A DNA stretch of 32,331 nucleotides from a virus: positions 1 to 32,331 of IMG/VR virus record IMGVR_UViG_3300025311_000012. One strand, 5' to 3'. Below are positions 1 to 7,442 of the stretch, in pieces. How positions within the stretch are numbered: position 1 is the stretch's first letter; each line of letters opens with the position of its first letter. A program made the translations under genes and the position numbers. Below the pieces are notes generated by a model, which ran no database searches, was not told the DNA's origin, and saw only the letters and a program-made list of their open reading frames with translations.

Positions 1-877
1 TCGGGCCGCCGCCGGCGTACCACTCGAGCAGGTCATGCGCCCGCCGGGGCCAGTCGTCGTCGCGCGCCGTGTGCGTCGTGAGATAGCGCCCGAACGCACG
101 GCGGGAGTCCTCGTAGTCGCCAGAGCTGTAGAGGAGTCCCGAGGCGTCGAGCACCGCCTGGAGCGCGCGGGTATCAATCGCTTTCCCGTTCGTGCGCGGC
201 TCGTTGCCGATCTCGATCGCCACGTTGGGCGGCCGCGCGGCCGCCAGGACCTCGACGAGATGCCGGGCGTAGGCGATCCGAGCCGTGTCGTCGTCGGTCA
301 GCAGCGTGATCTCGACGTACCAGCCGTCGCGCGCAACGCGCTCGAGGAACGCGAGCACCACCTCCGGCGCCGGCTCGTTCCACCCGATGAACGTGCCGTC
401 CTTCGCGTGCCACGGCACATAGGTCCAGACGCGCAGAACATTGAACCCCTGGAAATCTTCCAGGAAGCCGCTAACGTCCTCGCCGCGCGCGAAGCGATCG
501 AGCTGGCCGAACGCGGAGACTCCTCTCCAGCGCCAGGGCTGTCCAGCCTGCAGGAAGATCGGTCCGGACGTCTCGAGCGGCACCAACGTGGGCCGCGGCG
601 GCTCCGGCTCGGGCGGCAGCGTGCGTTCCCACGCGCGCATGCCCTCGAGGTTCCCGCCGGCGGCCGGAATCGCAACGCAGGCCGCCAGCTCCGCATCCGT
701 GATCACGCGGTGGCGCGTCTCGTCGATGATCGCGCGACAGCTCGCCGCCCACTCCGGATGGAGCTGCTCCGGCGTGATGACCGGTGGCCGCACAATAATC
801 GAGCAGGCGCCGACCATTAGTGTGGCGCCGAAGCCGGCGCTGCAGATGCGCCAGCGCAATCGAGATGTCATATTCAT
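1..877 (-). CDS. Lipoprotein with clan GH-A-like glycoside hydrolase domain (partial, runs off left edge)
   Basis: The frame is open from an ATG at 877 to the window edge, giving 292 codons with no stop, so the C-terminus is missing. The ATG overlaps the stop of the upstream gene (ATGA). The N-terminus has basic residues, a hydrophobic stretch and a lipobox V-G-A-C with Cys25, so the product should be a lipid-anchored exported protein. A Pro/Glu-rich linker (about residues 85-110) leads into a domain with the line GFNVLRVWTYVPW, typical of TIM-barrel glycosidases. Further on is AIEIGNEP, with Glu226 in the Asn-Glu-Pro position of the clan GH-A acid/base. The second catalytic Glu would lie outside the window. 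The substrate is unknown; a cell-surface polysaccharide is an inference from lipidation and from the lysis-module context. A degenerate, non-catalytic relative cannot be excluded. Confidence 0.75.
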   Translation of the reverse strand, partial: MNMTSRLRWRICSAGFGATLMVGACSIIVRPPVITPEQLHPEWAASCRAIIDETRHRVITDAELAACVAIPAAGGNLEGMRAWERTLPPEPEPPRPTLVPLETSGPIFLQAGQPWRWRGVSAFGQLDRFARGEDVSGFLEDFQGFNVLRVWTYVPWHAKDGTFIGWNEPAPEVVLAFLERVARDGWYVEITLLTDDDTARIAYARHLVEVLAAARPPNVAIEIGNEPRTNGKAIDTRALQAVLDASGLLYSSGDYEDSRRAFGRYLTTHTARDDDWPRRAHDLLEWYAGGGP

Positions 878-2508
878 CGCTTCACCTGGCGTCTTGCGCC
901 CGTCCGGCCCGTGCCGGCCGCATTCGTCATTTCCACGTAGAGCGATCCGTCGCGGATGTAGACGCGACAGCGATAGCCAAGAGCAGGGTTCTCACGGTCA
1001 TGGAACACGAGCTCGCGGCCGTCGACGAGCTCGTCGAGCGTCCACCGATCGACTGTGATCTCTGGAGGCTTCATGGGATCCTCGAGAGCCGGCGGCGATG
1101 GAATGCCGGCGAACACCTCGCGCCAGAGCGGCAGGACCTCGGGATGGTGCTGGAGTCCGCTCTTGCGTCCGGTGCCGCTGAACACGAGCAGCGCATCGAT
1201 CGACGGACAGTCGCGCACGATGCGTGCGTAGATCGGCACGAGGCTCCGCAAGTCCTCCGTCTGCGTCTTGTTGCTCGTGTAACACTGCGCGACGAGCGCA
1301 AGCGGCTGCCCTGCCGGCGCCGAGGCGATCACCTCGCGGACATCCGCCTCGAAGGCGGCGAGCGATTCCGTCAGCTTGCAGTACGCCTGGACGCACAGCA
1401 GCGATGGCTGGGGCAGCACCGGCCAGCGCGGCCAGCGTCGCGCGTCCCAGTACGCGACCGGGTAGGCTTCAGCGGCCGCCTTGCGCTCGATCTCCTCGAC
1501 GGTCTGAACGAGTTCGGCCTCGACCTTCACCTCGCGGCCGATCACGACATCGTCACGCATCCGCCGCAGCCGCAGGTTGTCCTGCACGGCCACGTAGCAG
1601 TTGCCAGGGACCGTGTGCGGCGAGACGTCCGTCGTCCATCCACCGCCCTCCGCCGGACCGCCCGCATAGAACCCCGCCAAGATCGGTCGGCCAATGATCG
1701 CGATTGGTTCCGCTGGCGCCACCCACGAGGCCACGTCTGCCTCGGTCACGCCGGCCACGATGCGCAGGATGTTGCGCTTCGTGGCCGTCGGATCCTCCAG
1801 GTCACGCACCGGCCCCCCCGGCGCCCACGCGGCGAAGGCGTAGGTATCGGCTGACTCCTGGCACGCCGCGACGTCGTTCCACTGCTCGCCCGGCCAGAGA
1901 TAGCCTGATGCTGCACCGAGCGTGGCACGCAGTCCGGACGTTTCATCCTGGCCGATCGCGAAGTCTCCGGCGAAGGCGGGCGCGAGCAGCGGGCGATGTC
2001 TCGTGAAGTTCGCGTCCCAGCTCACGTAGCCGTCGGGCGTCAGGTAGGCGATCCCCGTGGCGAGGAATGGGCCGATCCGCCCTCCAGCCCCCTCCGAGAA
2101 CGTCATGTGCCACACGCCATCGAACGGATTGGCGCCGGGGTGTAGCGGGTCCGCGGCTGTCTGGAACACCGCCTCGCCGTGACGTAGACGGATCGCGTGA
2201 TTTCCCACAAGTGTCGGGAGCACTCGCACTGTGGCGCCGCTGGCGATCTCCACAACCAGCCCACGCTCTTCGGGCGCTGGGCCAACGTATCCGACGTGCT
2301 TCCCGTCCGGCGAGAGCGCCGGATCGCCGCGCATCCCCCGCATGTCCTGGTAGATCAGCCGCGCCTGCTCCGCGCGGCCGGCGGGGAACTCCCACACCTG
2401 CACCCCGCTCGGTCCACCGGGGTTGACAATCCCGCAGGCGAGCCGCGTGACGCCGCCAAACGAGGCCGTTGACGGCATGACGCTAAAAGGGATCTCGTAG
2501 TAGGTCAT
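874..2508 (-). CDS. Beta-propeller-like protein with C-terminal TIM-barrel-like region, function unknown
   Basis: This gene encodes 544 residues from the ATG at 2508. The frame extends upstream to 2667, but that part overlaps the endolysin gene and is Arg-rich, so I rejected it. The N-terminal half has propeller-blade features such as LSPDGKHVGYVG (a PD40/TolB-type motif) and repeated Thr-Pro-Asp-Gly turns. The C-terminal half, from about residue 330, has strand-like segments (SLLCVQAYCK, LALVAQCYTSN, IDALLVFSGTG) separated by helices, as in a TIM barrel of glycosidase type. A small domain with DRWTLDELVDGRELVF closes the protein. It starts with an ATGA overlap on a 19-codon frame and ends with an ATGA overlap on the glycosidase-like lipoprotein, so the two enzymes are probably translated together. 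No signal peptide is visible. A role in surface glycan recognition or degradation is inference. Confidence 0.7.
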   Translation of the reverse strand: MTYYEIPFSVMPSTASFGGVTRLACGIVNPGGPSGVQVWEFPAGRAEQARLIYQDMRGMRGDPALSPDGKHVGYVGPAPEERGLVVEIASGATVRVLPTLVGNHAIRLRHGEAVFQTAADPLHPGANPFDGVWHMTFSEGAGGRIGPFLATGIAYLTPDGYVSWDANFTRHRPLLAPAFAGDFAIGQDETSGLRATLGAASGYLWPGEQWNDVAACQESADTYAFAAWAPGGPVRDLEDPTATKRNILRIVAGVTEADVASWVAPAEPIAIIGRPILAGFYAGGPAEGGGWTTDVSPHTVPGNCYVAVQDNLRLRRMRDDVVIGREVKVEAELVQTVEEIERKAAAEAYPVAYWDARRWPRWPVLPQPSLLCVQAYCKLTESLAAFEADVREVIASAPAGQPLALVAQCYTSNKTQTEDLRSLVPIYARIVRDCPSIDALLVFSGTGRKSGLQHHPEVLPLWREVFAGIPSPPALEDPMKPPEITVDRWTLDELVDGRELVFHDRENPALGYRCRVYIRDGSLYVEMTNAAGTGRTGARRQVKR

Positions 2509-2564
2509 GTCGACAGCCCCACGAGACCGCAGGCGGCGAGCGACGCGAGCGCCCCGTCCAGCAT
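2505..2564 (-). CDS. Possible 19-residue peptide with a lipobox-like SLAAC
   Basis: The ATG at 2564 overlaps the endolysin stop (TGATG), and the TGA overlaps the ATG of the next gene (ATGA). The peptide reads MLDGALASLAACGLVGLST. LAAC matches a lipobox, but the n-region has an Asp and no positive charge, so lipidation is doubtful. The frame may serve only to carry ribosomes from the endolysin to the downstream gene, which lacks a good ribosome-binding site of its own. Confidence 0.3.
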   Translation of the reverse strand: MLDGALASLAACGLVGLST

Positions 2565-3115
2565 CAGTACCCCTGCGGAACCTCGAGCAATGAGAACAGG
2601 AGCCCTCGGCTTTCGAGCCCTTCCTCCCAGGCTTTCCGCTGCGCGGCCTTGTCCGTCCAGCGGTCAACGAACTGCAACCGCGCGCCGACGAGCGCTTGGT
2701 TGATCAGCCACTCGTCCTGGTCGTATAACGCTCGGAGCGTGACCGGCCCGATCCGGCCGTCGATGGGCACGCGGAGTACGCTCTGCAGCCACTTGATCGC
2801 GGTGCCCGGTCCGGAGTTGTAGGCGAAGTCGGTCATTTGGAGACGCAGCGGCTCGAACAGGATTTGATCGAGACGATGCGCGAAGGCCAGCGAACGCAGT
2901 TCCCACCGCACCACAGGCCGCGCGGTCTCAACGGTGAGCGCCTTCAGCTCCGCGAGTGTGGCCTGACGCCCGAGATAGGCGGACAGCGTTGCGAGGATGA
3001 TCCCGCCAGGGGCCGTCGGCTGGTCGATTGGCGGGTGCGTCGTTTGATCGCCGTAGGTCCGCCCCTCGCGGTCGAAAGTGCCGTCGATGAGCTGATCTTC
3101 CGTCATGGGCGTCAC
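2564..3115 (-). CDS. Endolysin, GH108-type N-acetylmuramidase with C-terminal peptidoglycan-binding segment
   Basis: This 183-residue protein would cut the glycan backbone of peptidoglycan at the end of infection. The start is either GTG at 3115, which overlaps the stop of the small membrane protein (GTGA), or ATG at 3106. The N-terminal part has the GH108 layout: an Asp-Arg-Glu-Gly near residues 15-18, then PGG at about 36-38 and a helix with LAELKALT. The Glu of this Glu-Gly is the expected catalytic acid, but the family's usual EGG reads EGR here. The C-terminal half (MTDFAYNSGPGTAIKWLQ, then DGRIGPVTLRAL) matches the paired peptidoglycan-binding region seen in this family. There is no signal peptide, so export would rely on a holin, consistent with the neighbouring membrane protein. 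Confidence 0.85.
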   Translation of the reverse strand: MTPMTEDQLIDGTFDREGRTYGDQTTHPPIDQPTAPGGIILATLSAYLGRQATLAELKALTVETARPVVRWELRSLAFAHRLDQILFEPLRLQMTDFAYNSGPGTAIKWLQSVLRVPIDGRIGPVTLRALYDQDEWLINQALVGARLQFVDRWTDKAAQRKAWEEGLESRGLLFSLLEVPQGY

Positions 3116-3306
3116 TTCACTCGTTGGATTAACAGATCGATCTTGTTTTCAATCCGCTCAATCCGCCGTGAATCCTCCACACGCTGCGCTTCGAGCGAGG
3201 CGATCCGCGACACGATCGCGCGGTTATCGGCCCCCCCAATAATCATCCACCCGACAACGATCGCCACTAGCGTGATCACGACTGTCCAATTGACACGCGG
3301 CGTCAT
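3112..3306 (-). CDS. Small membrane protein, holin- or inner-spanin-like
   Basis: The 64-residue product has one hydrophobic segment (about residues 7-25, WTVVITLVAIVVGWMIIGG) followed by a charged heptad-like helix (IASLEAQRVEDSRRIERIE) and a basic end. A strong Shine-Dalgarno (GAGGAGGCGAGGGC before the ATG) supports the start. It overlaps the endolysin by four bases, the usual place for a holin. One transmembrane segment with a C-terminal coiled coil also fits an inner-membrane spanin subunit or a regulator. The sequence does not decide between these. Confidence 0.7.
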   Translation of the reverse strand: MTPRVNWTVVITLVAIVVGWMIIGGADNRAIVSRIASLEAQRVEDSRRIERIENKIDLLIQRVK

Positions 3307-3344
3307 GCCCTCGCCTCCTCACCGGCCCTCCTAGTGGTCGGTGG

Positions 3345-3731
3345 TTACTTGTCCTTCTTTGGCTCGACCTTCTTCACGTACTCCAGCCGCTGTAGGTCAA
3401 GGGTCCAGCCGTCCACCTGGAGCGAGTGCACCAGCTTGCCGATCGCCTCTCGCGCCACGTCGAAGTTCCACTGTGCCTGCTGCGCGCGGAGCTGCGCGTT
3501 GTCGAGGCTCAGCGCGAGGTTCTGAATCGTCAGCTTCTGCACGTCCGACAGTTCCGGAGTGGTCAGCTTCTCCGCCTCCGGCGAGGCTTTCGCTAGCACC
3601 TGCGGCTTCGGCTCGGCCTTCTCGACGGCCGCCGGCTTCGGCGGGTTCACGATCATCGTCAGCTTTTCCTGCGCGGACGCCCCAGCGCCAAGCGCCAGCA
3701 CGACGCACGCCGCGAGAATCAGTCGCTTCAC
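3345..3731 (-). CDS. Exported Lys/Ala-rich protein with helical C-terminus, unknown function
   Basis: The start is GTG at 3731, preceded by AGGGAGGGCGAT. The 128-residue product has a clear Sec signal peptide (MKRLILAACVVLALGAGASA, then Gln-Glu). The Cys at residue 9 is within the hydrophobic core and is not a convincing lipobox. The mature part has a Pro/Lys/Ala/Glu-rich stretch (about 28-60) and then a long amphipathic helix (DVQKLTIQNLALSLDNAQLR) ending in charged residues. An exported helical protein next to a holin-like protein and the endolysin could be a spanin-like outer subunit or a periplasmic moron. I do not recognise the family. Confidence 0.75.
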   Translation of the reverse strand: MKRLILAACVVLALGAGASAQEKLTMIVNPPKPAAVEKAEPKPQVLAKASPEAEKLTTPELSDVQKLTIQNLALSLDNAQLRAQQAQWNFDVAREAIGKLVHSLQVDGWTLDLQRLEYVKKVEPKKDK

Positions 3732-3741
3732 ATCGCCCTCC

Positions 3742-4140
3742 CTATGGTCGTTGCGGAGTCCCGCTCACGGTGCCGACCTTAATCCCCTCCGACGAGATCC
3801 GGTCGAGCAACCACTTATGCAGGGACTTCGCCTCCAGGGTCATGAACTTCCCCTGGTTGACGTACTTGAGCCCCGCGCGGATCTGCGCCTCCGTCACGGT
3901 GTCGCTCGGCACCGAGCGATACACGAACCGCTCGCCGGTGTTGCTCTTGAGGGTGGCCTTGAGGCTCGGCGCTTCGTTGGACATGTAGATGTCCGCGATT
4001 TGCCACGTGGTGGTCGACAGCCCCGATACTGGAGTCGTCAGCGTCAGGATTTCCTGCGGACTCGGCGCGCCGAGCAGCAGACCGGTATGGCCTACGAGGA
4101 CACCGACCAGAAACGTGAGCGCGAGGACGAATCTCTTCAT
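3742..4140 (-). CDS. Exported protein of unknown function
   Basis: This 132-residue protein begins MKRFVLALTFLVGVLVGHTG, a signal peptide or N-terminal membrane anchor with a likely cleavage near LLLGAPS. The mature region has alternating beta-type segments (ATLKSNTGERFVYRSVPSD) and then a helix (AQIRAGLKYVNQGKFM), so it looks like a small folded periplasmic domain. It lies four bases after the fibre gene and ten bases before the next exported protein, so the three are probably co-transcribed. I do not recognise the family. Confidence 0.75.
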   Translation of the reverse strand: MKRFVLALTFLVGVLVGHTGLLLGAPSPQEILTLTTPVSGLSTTTWQIADIYMSNEAPSLKATLKSNTGERFVYRSVPSDTVTEAQIRAGLKYVNQGKFMTLEAKSLHKWLLDRISSEGIKVGTVSGTPQRP

Positions 4141-4144
4141 GTGG

Positions 4145-5854
4145 CTACCCTACCTGTCGAATAGAGAAGGTTGACCCAACCAGTACGCTCGACGTGCCGT
4201 TGCTGGCGTGCTGCGCGAACTCAATTGTCAAAGTCCCCCCGGCGTTCACGGTGATCGTGCCGCGAATCACGCAGATCCCTGCCGTCGTGCCCGCCTGCCC
4301 GGCCGCGCCGCCGAGCGCCGTCTGCCGAGAGGTGATCGTGTTGGCGAGCGTGCCTTCGTCGGTGAGCACGACGGAGTAGATGATGGCTGTCGCGGTCGCC
4401 GTGCCGCCCACCGCGTACTTCGATCCGCCCATCGCATCGGCGTTCACGTAGAGCGTGGCCGTGAAATCGTAGGTTAGGCCCGCCGCGACGTTGCGCGTCA
4501 GGCCGGTGATGTTCGCTAAAGTGGTGTCGGTAGTCTTGTCGAACTGCGTGGCTACGCGCGACTGGAGGCCGGTCAGGCGAGTGACTTCGTTCGCTTCGTT
4601 GATCGTGTAGCGCTCGACGGTGCCGCCGACATCGACCGCTCCGTCTCCGGCCGTGTTGCTCGCCATCGAGGTGAGGGCCGTGCCGATAGGAAATACCACA
4701 CCGTTTGTTCCGCTAGGAATGCCAGCACCACCTATCACTAATAGACGTGAACTAGTAATACGCAAAGCCTCTAGAAACGCGCCAGTAGTGTCTAAAGTGT
4801 AGATAGTTAGCCGACCGGGAACAACCCCGGAGCTAACTGCTGCATCCACGGTCGATTCAATAGCGACAGCCGGCACGAACGCCGATCCGTCTGAGCCAGA
4901 AAAATCCCATTCACCTAACTTGTCTCCAATAACAACAGCGCTGTGAACACCAACTGTGTTGCTCTTAGACCGCATCAGTCTCATCAGCGAATAGGTGTTG
5001 GTGCTGGCATAGGTGATAGCATCAAATGAGACCGCTGAACTAGCCCGTTCTACTACCACTGAACCACCAACGAGATGCAGACCTCCTCCGGCAATGTCGA
5101 GTCGAGTAGCTGGAAGAGCGACGCCGATGCCTACATCCCCGGTTGCGTTAACAGTAATGCCACCTGCTCCAGTCCCTGTCTGATTCCACGCCATCACGGC
5201 TTGAGCACTAGAGTAGTACAGATACCCACGCACTGCAGCATCTTGATAAAAGAGTAATTGTGGGTTACCGGTAGCACTACCTCTTAGGGTCAATACCGGC
5301 GACCCAACAGCTTCTAGGGTAAGGTGTGTGAACTGCGGGCTGTCGCTGGTGCCCAGCCCAAGACTGGTCCGTGCCGTCGCCCCACTCTCGGCCACCCATG
5401 TTGAGCCGTCACCGACAATGATGTTGCTGTCCGTCACCGCGAGCGCGGCGATGTCAGTGAGACGCGCTGATGCTGCCTGTGCCCCCACGTCACTGGCGCT
5501 GGGCGTGGACCACGCGTACACCCCGGCCCCTGAGCTGTGCAGCCAACCCGCCGCATCCGCCAGCGCCGAGAAGGTGCCCAGCTTCGCGTTGTAGGCTTGG
5601 ACCGTCGAGCCGATGTCTCCACCTGTGAGGACCCGCACCCAGGCCCCGCCGATCTTCTGGTAGACGTTGCCAGTCGCATAGTCGAGATACTGATCGCAGG
5701 TCACGCCTCCGCTCGGCGCCCCGCTGCCGATGGACATTCCGACGCAGCGCGGGACGCCGCCCGACCAGAGATAGAGCTTCGACGCGTCAAGCTCCTGCGC
5801 GTGGGCGGGGAGAGCGAGCGCGAATAGAAGCAAGGGCGCGAAGCAGCGCGTCAT
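4145..5854 (-). CDS. Exported, mosaic fibre-like surface protein
   Basis: I choose the ATG at 5854 (569 residues) because AAGGTGAG lies at a good distance and the protein then starts with a clean signal peptide (MTRCFAPLLLFALALPAHAQ). A TTG at 5860 is an alternative. The N-terminal part (about 25-170) is Gly/Ala/Ser-rich with AYNAKLGTFSALADAAG, a fibre-type repeat. The middle has VGIGVALPATRLDIAGGG, the 'VGIG..P...LD..G' motif common in trimeric fibres and surface proteins. The C-terminal 130 residues are a beta-rich tip domain ending FSIRQVG. DNA coding for the middle (about 4681-5330) is much poorer in G+C than the rest. A Sec signal is unexpected for a virion fibre, because tails assemble in the cytoplasm. 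The protein may instead be displayed on the host. Confidence 0.7.
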   Translation of the reverse strand: MTRCFAPLLLFALALPAHAQELDASKLYLWSGGVPRCVGMSIGSGAPSGGVTCDQYLDYATGNVYQKIGGAWVRVLTGGDIGSTVQAYNAKLGTFSALADAAGWLHSSGAGVYAWSTPSASDVGAQAASARLTDIAALAVTDSNIIVGDGSTWVAESGATARTSLGLGTSDSPQFTHLTLEAVGSPVLTLRGSATGNPQLLFYQDAAVRGYLYYSSAQAVMAWNQTGTGAGGITVNATGDVGIGVALPATRLDIAGGGLHLVGGSVVVERASSAVSFDAITYASTNTYSLMRLMRSKSNTVGVHSAVVIGDKLGEWDFSGSDGSAFVPAVAIESTVDAAVSSGVVPGRLTIYTLDTTGAFLEALRITSSRLLVIGGAGIPSGTNGVVFPIGTALTSMASNTAGDGAVDVGGTVERYTINEANEVTRLTGLQSRVATQFDKTTDTTLANITGLTRNVAAGLTYDFTATLYVNADAMGGSKYAVGGTATATAIIYSVVLTDEGTLANTITSRQTALGGAAGQAGTTAGICVIRGTITVNAGGTLTIEFAQHASNGTSSVLVGSTFSIRQVG

Positions 5855-5856
5855 GT

Positions 5857-6573
5857 TCAACTCACCTTGTCCCCGTCGATGTAGAACTCGACGACAATAG
5901 AGGGCTGACCAGCGCCGCGTCCCGGCCGCGAGAGGCCAGGCGCCCCGCCCGCGCCGCGGGCCGGCCGGCCGCGGCTTGGTGGGGGCATCACGGACGCGGA
6001 CGACGCCCGCGCCGACCCTAGCGCCCGCGACGGCGCAGAGACGCCCGGAGTGGGCAACGATCCCGGTCCACCAGCAAAGAGCGGCGGCTCAAACGTGAAC
6101 GCATCAACCAGCTCGCTCTCGCGTACGCCATCGTTGGAGAGGAAGACAGAGACCAGGCCGGGCGCATGCGCGGGCGTGAGACAAGTCAGCGTGCTGGGAC
6201 TGCTCACAACGATGGCCTCGGCGGCGGCCGCGCCGAACCGGACCGAGGCGGCGGATTCGAAATGCGCGCCGAGGACCGTGACGAATGTGCCGCCCACAAT
6301 CGGTCCGTGGTTGGGCGACACTGAGAGCACCGTCGGAATCTCGTGCAGGGTCACCAGGCGCTGCTGCGGCTGATAGGCGTCCGGGAACACGCCGACCGGC
6401 GTCAGGCCGGGCACCGCGTGCTCGAGGCCGACGATGTGCACGGGACACTGCAGCGATGCCGCTTGCGACGACGGCCAACCCGGGAGGATCGCCGGCGACA
6501 AGCAGACCGTGACGGCGATGCCGGTGAGCATCGGCCAGAACGTCTCGGGCGGCGAGATCCTGTAGGTAGGCAT
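5857..6573 (-). CDS. IPT/TIG immunoglobulin-like domain protein
   Basis: The 238-residue product starts at an ATG that overlaps the upstream stop (TAATG). Residues 12-40 are hydrophobic (FWPMLTGIAVTVCLSPAIL) and could be a membrane segment. Residues about 80-160 form an IPT/TIG domain: PTVLSVSPNHGPIVGGT at its start, then VTVLGAHF, VRFG and the closing DAFTFE. A Pro/Gly/Arg/Ala-rich stretch of some 60 residues follows, ending with a short beta-type tail (PSIVVEFYIDGDKVS). Ig-like domains are known accessory modules of phage tails and capsids and are thought to hold the particle weakly to cell surfaces. Its place among tip and fibre genes fits that role. Confidence 0.75.
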   Translation of the reverse strand: MPTYRISPPETFWPMLTGIAVTVCLSPAILPGWPSSQAASLQCPVHIVGLEHAVPGLTPVGVFPDAYQPQQRLVTLHEIPTVLSVSPNHGPIVGGTFVTVLGAHFESAASVRFGAAAAEAIVVSSPSTLTCLTPAHAPGLVSVFLSNDGVRESELVDAFTFEPPLFAGGPGSLPTPGVSAPSRALGSARASSASVMPPPSRGRPARGAGGAPGLSRPGRGAGQPSIVVEFYIDGDKVS

Positions 6574-7439
6574 TATTCAAACAACATCAGCAACGATGAT
6601 CCCGTGGGAGTACCGTTCAGCCATCCCGCCGCTACCCGTACATCGAGCGGCACATACGTGTGATTCTCGCCGTAATAGCTAAACGTCGGCGTGCTACCCG
6701 ACCCGATGTTCGCGACGAAATACCCGAGCAGCGAGAGCAGCGGGTGAAGGTAGACGCCCTTGCTCGGGAAAATGGGATAGACGGCGATCTCCGTGCCGCT
6801 CGCGCCGGACCCGGATTCAGGCATGCCTACATTAACCGCCGCGCACAAGGTCCCCAGGCCCGCCACAGTCGACACAAACTGGAACACGCAGCTCGCCGGG
6901 CTGGCCCCGCCGAGGATGAAGCTGAACCCCTCAGCGGTTTCAGCGCCGGCCGCGTCGCGCGTGCGCTCGATGCAGAGCACAATGGTCCCGGCGGCGGTGC
7001 CGATGCCGAATCCGATCACCGCCGTGAAGCGCGAGGTCGAGCCGCAGAAGATACTCGCGGACGTGCTCGCGTTCGCCGCCGTCATCCCACGGGTCACGCG
7101 GGTCGTGACATACCCGGTCAACGTCCCCGCCCCGTCACTCCCTTGGCCCAGCGTCACCCAGATCGCAGGTAACGTGGCACCACCGCTCGCTGACCCGTAC
7201 TCGATCTTCAGGACTACTGGCGAGGTCGCTTGCAGCGCATCATCCATGCGCCAGATTTCATAGCCCTGCGAGGTGCTCACAGCCGCCGGCTTCAGCACCG
7301 TCGCCCAATCGATCTGACCAGCGTCTGCTGTCTTCACCCAGCCGAGAGCTGCGAGTGCCACACCAACGTTCGACCCCCACGCGCGAAAATACGCATCGGT
7401 CGCGTTCGTGTAAGTCGATGACAGCGATTGCGTCGCCAT
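6573..7439 (-). CDS. Putative tail tip or virion structural protein
   Basis: This 288-residue protein has no motif that I recognise. It starts MATQSLSSTYTNATDAYFRAWGSN, is rich in Gly, Ala, Ser and Thr, and shows many short beta-type segments, as phage receptor-binding and tip proteins do. It is spaced three bases after the hub gene and overlaps the IPT/TIG gene by one base. Position between hub and fibre genes suggests a virion component; the exact role is inference. Confidence 0.6.
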   Translation of the reverse strand: MATQSLSSTYTNATDAYFRAWGSNVGVALAALGWVKTADAGQIDWATVLKPAAVSTSQGYEIWRMDDALQATSPVVLKIEYGSASGGATLPAIWVTLGQGSDGAGTLTGYVTTRVTRGMTAANASTSASIFCGSTSRFTAVIGFGIGTAAGTIVLCIERTRDAAGAETAEGFSFILGGASPASCVFQFVSTVAGLGTLCAAVNVGMPESGSGASGTEIAVYPIFPSKGVYLHPLLSLLGYFVANIGSGSTPTFSYYGENHTYVPLDVRVAAGWLNGTPTGSSLLMLFE

Positions 7440-7442
7440 GTA

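Noticed and set aside
2509-2667. Upstream extension of the propeller gene to 2667
   Set aside because: The added residues are Arg/Gly/Ser-rich, overlap the endolysin gene fully and give no sensible N-terminus. ATG 2508 has the four-base overlap typical of this genome.
6104-6580. A 158-codon minus-strand frame overlapping the IPT/TIG gene
   Set aside because: It is an alternative-frame shadow. The IPT/TIG motifs and TAATG junction are in the other frame.
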